A stretch of DNA of 5,865 nt from Dehalococcoidia bacterium. Its GTDB lineage: Bacteria; Chloroflexota; Dehalococcoidia; GIF9; UBA5629. Shown piece after piece: positions 5,036-5,865 of the stretch. Under the pieces are notes generated by a model, which was not told where the DNA came from, made no database searches, and worked only from the letters and a program-made list of their open reading frames with translations. Numbering within the stretch: the stretch's first letter is position 1; every line of letters begins with the position of its first letter. The DNA lies in contig JAUVVE010000062.1 of NCBI GenBank assembly GCA_030604795.1, positions 1 to 5,865 on the forward strand. The letters run 5' to 3'. The position numbers and the translations under genes were made by a program.

Positions 5036-5386
5036 TCACTCATACTCCTTAGGAACCGCGCAGATGATGACCATGCGCTGGCTAGTCGATTTATTCCTGA
5101 ACTGGTGTTTTTCGTCGGGGAGTATCAGAGCAAAATCGCCTTTCTTGATCTCTCGTTCTTCACCGCTTTCCGTGACTATGGCACCACTACCTTCAATTAT
5201 ATAGTTCAGATGTTCGTTGGGGTGTTTATGAAAGGGAGTGTGGCCGCCGGGCTCGAAAGTAAATACGCGAAAGGAGAATGATGGAGAACCGTCATCCTTT
5301 GATATGGGGACCTGCTTGTGGATGCCTTCTGCGCCCTCCATATTCGGCTTCACCTTCTTGACTTCGTCTAGACTGCATGTTTTCAT
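5036..5386 (-). CDS. Single-domain cupin protein
   Basis: The 116-residue protein is a compact beta-barrel cupin. Motif 1 reads GGHTPFHKHPNEHLNYIIEG (47-66) with metal-ligand histidines 53 and 55; His59 stands at about the place of the usual glutamate. Motif 2 reads GDFALILPDEKHQFRN (83-98) with His94 as third histidine ligand. Such small cupins include oxygenases, isomerases and sensors; metal and substrate are not readable. The three-histidine set with His59 would allow a four-His site, a departure from the standard 3-His/1-Glu pattern. The ATG at 5386 has GGAGG seven bases upstream. It is the first minus-strand gene of the window and has its own promoter with repeats (5428-5500). Confidence 0.92.
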   Translation of the reverse strand: MKTCSLDEVKKVKPNMEGAEGIHKQVPISKDDGSPSFSFRVFTFEPGGHTPFHKHPNEHLNYIIEGSGAIVTESGEEREIKKGDFALILPDEKHQFRNKSTSQRMVIICAVPKEYE

Positions 5387-5427
5387 ACCAGGACCTCCAG
5401 ATGGCGCCTTATTTCCGCACTATGCGA

Positions 5428-5480
5428 TATTCTGTGGGTATTATTCTGTGGGCATTATACGCCCAGGGCATTATACACCC
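5428..5480. repeat. Three tandem GGGYATTAT repeats at the cupin promoter
   Basis: GGGTATTAT (5436-5444), GGGCATTATAC (5450-5460) and GGGCATTATAC (5466-5476) follow one another at 14- and 16-base intervals. The first two are also part of a longer direct repeat, TATTCTGTGGG (5428-5438 and 5442-5452). The second and third are each followed by a CCC group (GCCC, ACCC), making GGG...CCC inverted arms around the AT core. On the minus strand this gives two TATAAT boxes (5459-5454 and 5475-5470), 16 bases apart. Confidence 0.6.
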
Positions 5481-5500
5481 ACCCAAAACAAAGCGAAATG
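5462..5500 (-). promoter_or_regulatory. Promoter of the cupin gene (shared block with the NUDIX gene)
   Basis: The -10 box TATAAT (5475-5470) with GGGTG in front lies 84 bases upstream of the cupin ATG. The upstream half CATTTCGCTTTGTT (5500-5487) is conserved with the NUDIX promoter and contains the -35 position. A second TATAAT at 5459-5454 may be an alternative start or part of an operator. Confidence 0.55.
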
Positions 5501-5554
5501 CCCCCTTGCGTCTGACTAAACGCTCTGCTCGCTCGCAGGGTTCTGTGGTTTGTC

Positions 5555-5615
5555 TCCCTCGTCCTGGCCAGGGATTTCTTCCTGTCAGGGCAGCCTACAA
5601 AGCCTTGACGAGGGA
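5555..5615. repeat. Inverted repeat and CCTG/CAGG palindromes over the plus-strand promoter
   Basis: TCCCTCGTC (5555-5563) is the exact reverse complement of GACGAGGGA (5607-5615). The right arm covers most of the -35 box at 5605-5610. Between the arms are two palindromes, CCTGGCCAGG (5563-5572) and CCTGTCAGG (5581-5589), 18 bases apart. This could be an operator array or a large hairpin; no T-tract follows. Confidence 0.45.
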
Positions 5616-5634
5616 ACTAAAGGCAGCGTAGAAT
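5605..5634 (+). promoter_or_regulatory. Plus-strand promoter for a gene at or beyond the right edge
   Basis: TTGACG (5605-5610) and TAGAAT (5629-5634) match 5 of 6 bases each of the sigma70 boxes, with an 18-base spacer. Transcription would start near 5641 and run to the right, divergent from the cupin gene. The -35 box overlaps the right arm of the inverted repeat 5555-5615. Confidence 0.5.
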
Positions 5635-5640
5635 GCAGTC

Positions 5641-5865
5641 GTGCCTAGAGAAGGGGCTCGTTCCATCTGGGTAGAAGGGACGGAAGCAGAAAAAAGGAGG
5701 GTGCCAGGTGGTCTGGTGGTAATTAAAGAGAGAAAGACAATTCCACATCATTAAGAAGGTCGAATTTCTACACAAGTTCTATTGCTCTTAAAGGGAAGAA
5801 GGAGGGTGTATGCATTAGTGGAAAAGAACTTGCAGTCGATAATGACCAGTAAAGAAGAAGGAGGA
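5641..5865 (+). promoter_or_regulatory. Purine-rich leader with three ribosome-binding-site-like boxes
   Basis: This stretch has no complete gene of useful size. Three strong Shine-Dalgarno-like boxes occur: AAAGGAGG (about 5695-5702), AAGGAGG (5799-5805) and AAGGAGG (5858-5864). The first is followed by only a 17-codon frame, which could be a leader peptide. The second precedes a frame open to the edge (GTG at 5818, first residues MEKNLQSIMTSKEE). The third lies at the very end and would serve a start codon just outside the window. Either of the last two could mark the true start of the next gene. Confidence 0.4.

Noticed and set aside
5377..5631. 84-codon plus-strand frame
   Set aside because: It runs through the cupin start, the tandem promoter repeats and the inverted repeat, and has no ribosome-binding site.

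Overview
The window comes from a bacterial chromosome with mid-range GC and bacterial Shine-Dalgarno sequences (AGGAG, GGAGG). The genes are mostly single units, each with its own promoter. Gene types and the repeated GTATAAT promoters would fit an uncultured Chloroflexota (Dehalococcoidia-like) lineage, but that is an impression from gene content and was not tested by any search.

Layout, left to right. Positions 1-614 (minus strand) hold the N-terminal two thirds of a DegV/FakB-type fatty-acid-binding protein, which runs off the left edge. It has a good sigma70-type promoter (649-677). Positions 655-1154 contain no convincing gene. They hold a cluster of GTTTACC repeats, then a run of RNA hairpins ending in a strong rho-independent terminator (1102-1134). 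This lies immediately before a small plus-strand gene for an 88-residue membrane-anchored or exported protein (1155-1421). A possible 27-residue one-helix membrane protein faces it (1594-1677, minus).

From 1999 to 5386 every recognised gene is on the minus strand. In transcription order they are a single-domain cupin (5036-5386), a zinc-ribbon NUDIX hydrolase (4298-4804) with a possible overlapping 25-codon gene (4237-4314), an enoyl-CoA hydratase/isomerase-family protein (3297-4091), a FabG-like short-chain dehydrogenase (2308-3069), and a small protein with a C2H2 finger plus a second zinc-binding module (1999-2247). The end of the last gene overlaps a degenerate tRNA-like sequence. Positions 5387-5865 hold the cupin promoter with tandem repeats, then a divergent plus-strand promoter and leader for a gene starting at or beyond the right edge.

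Functionally, DegV, the dehydrogenase and the crotonase-fold protein all point to fatty-acid or acyl-CoA metabolism. The NUDIX protein and the cupin look like housekeeping or accessory enzymes. The most unusual feature is regulatory. The dehydrogenase and crotonase genes share a duplicated promoter-plus-leader block (about 52 of 71 positions identical, no gaps). The NUDIX and cupin genes share a second conserved promoter block (25 of 31 positions from the -10 box upstream). All four have the same GTATAAT core, which suggests a small local regulon or repeated copying of a promoter cassette. No CRISPR array, transposase, phage gene or known defence system was seen.
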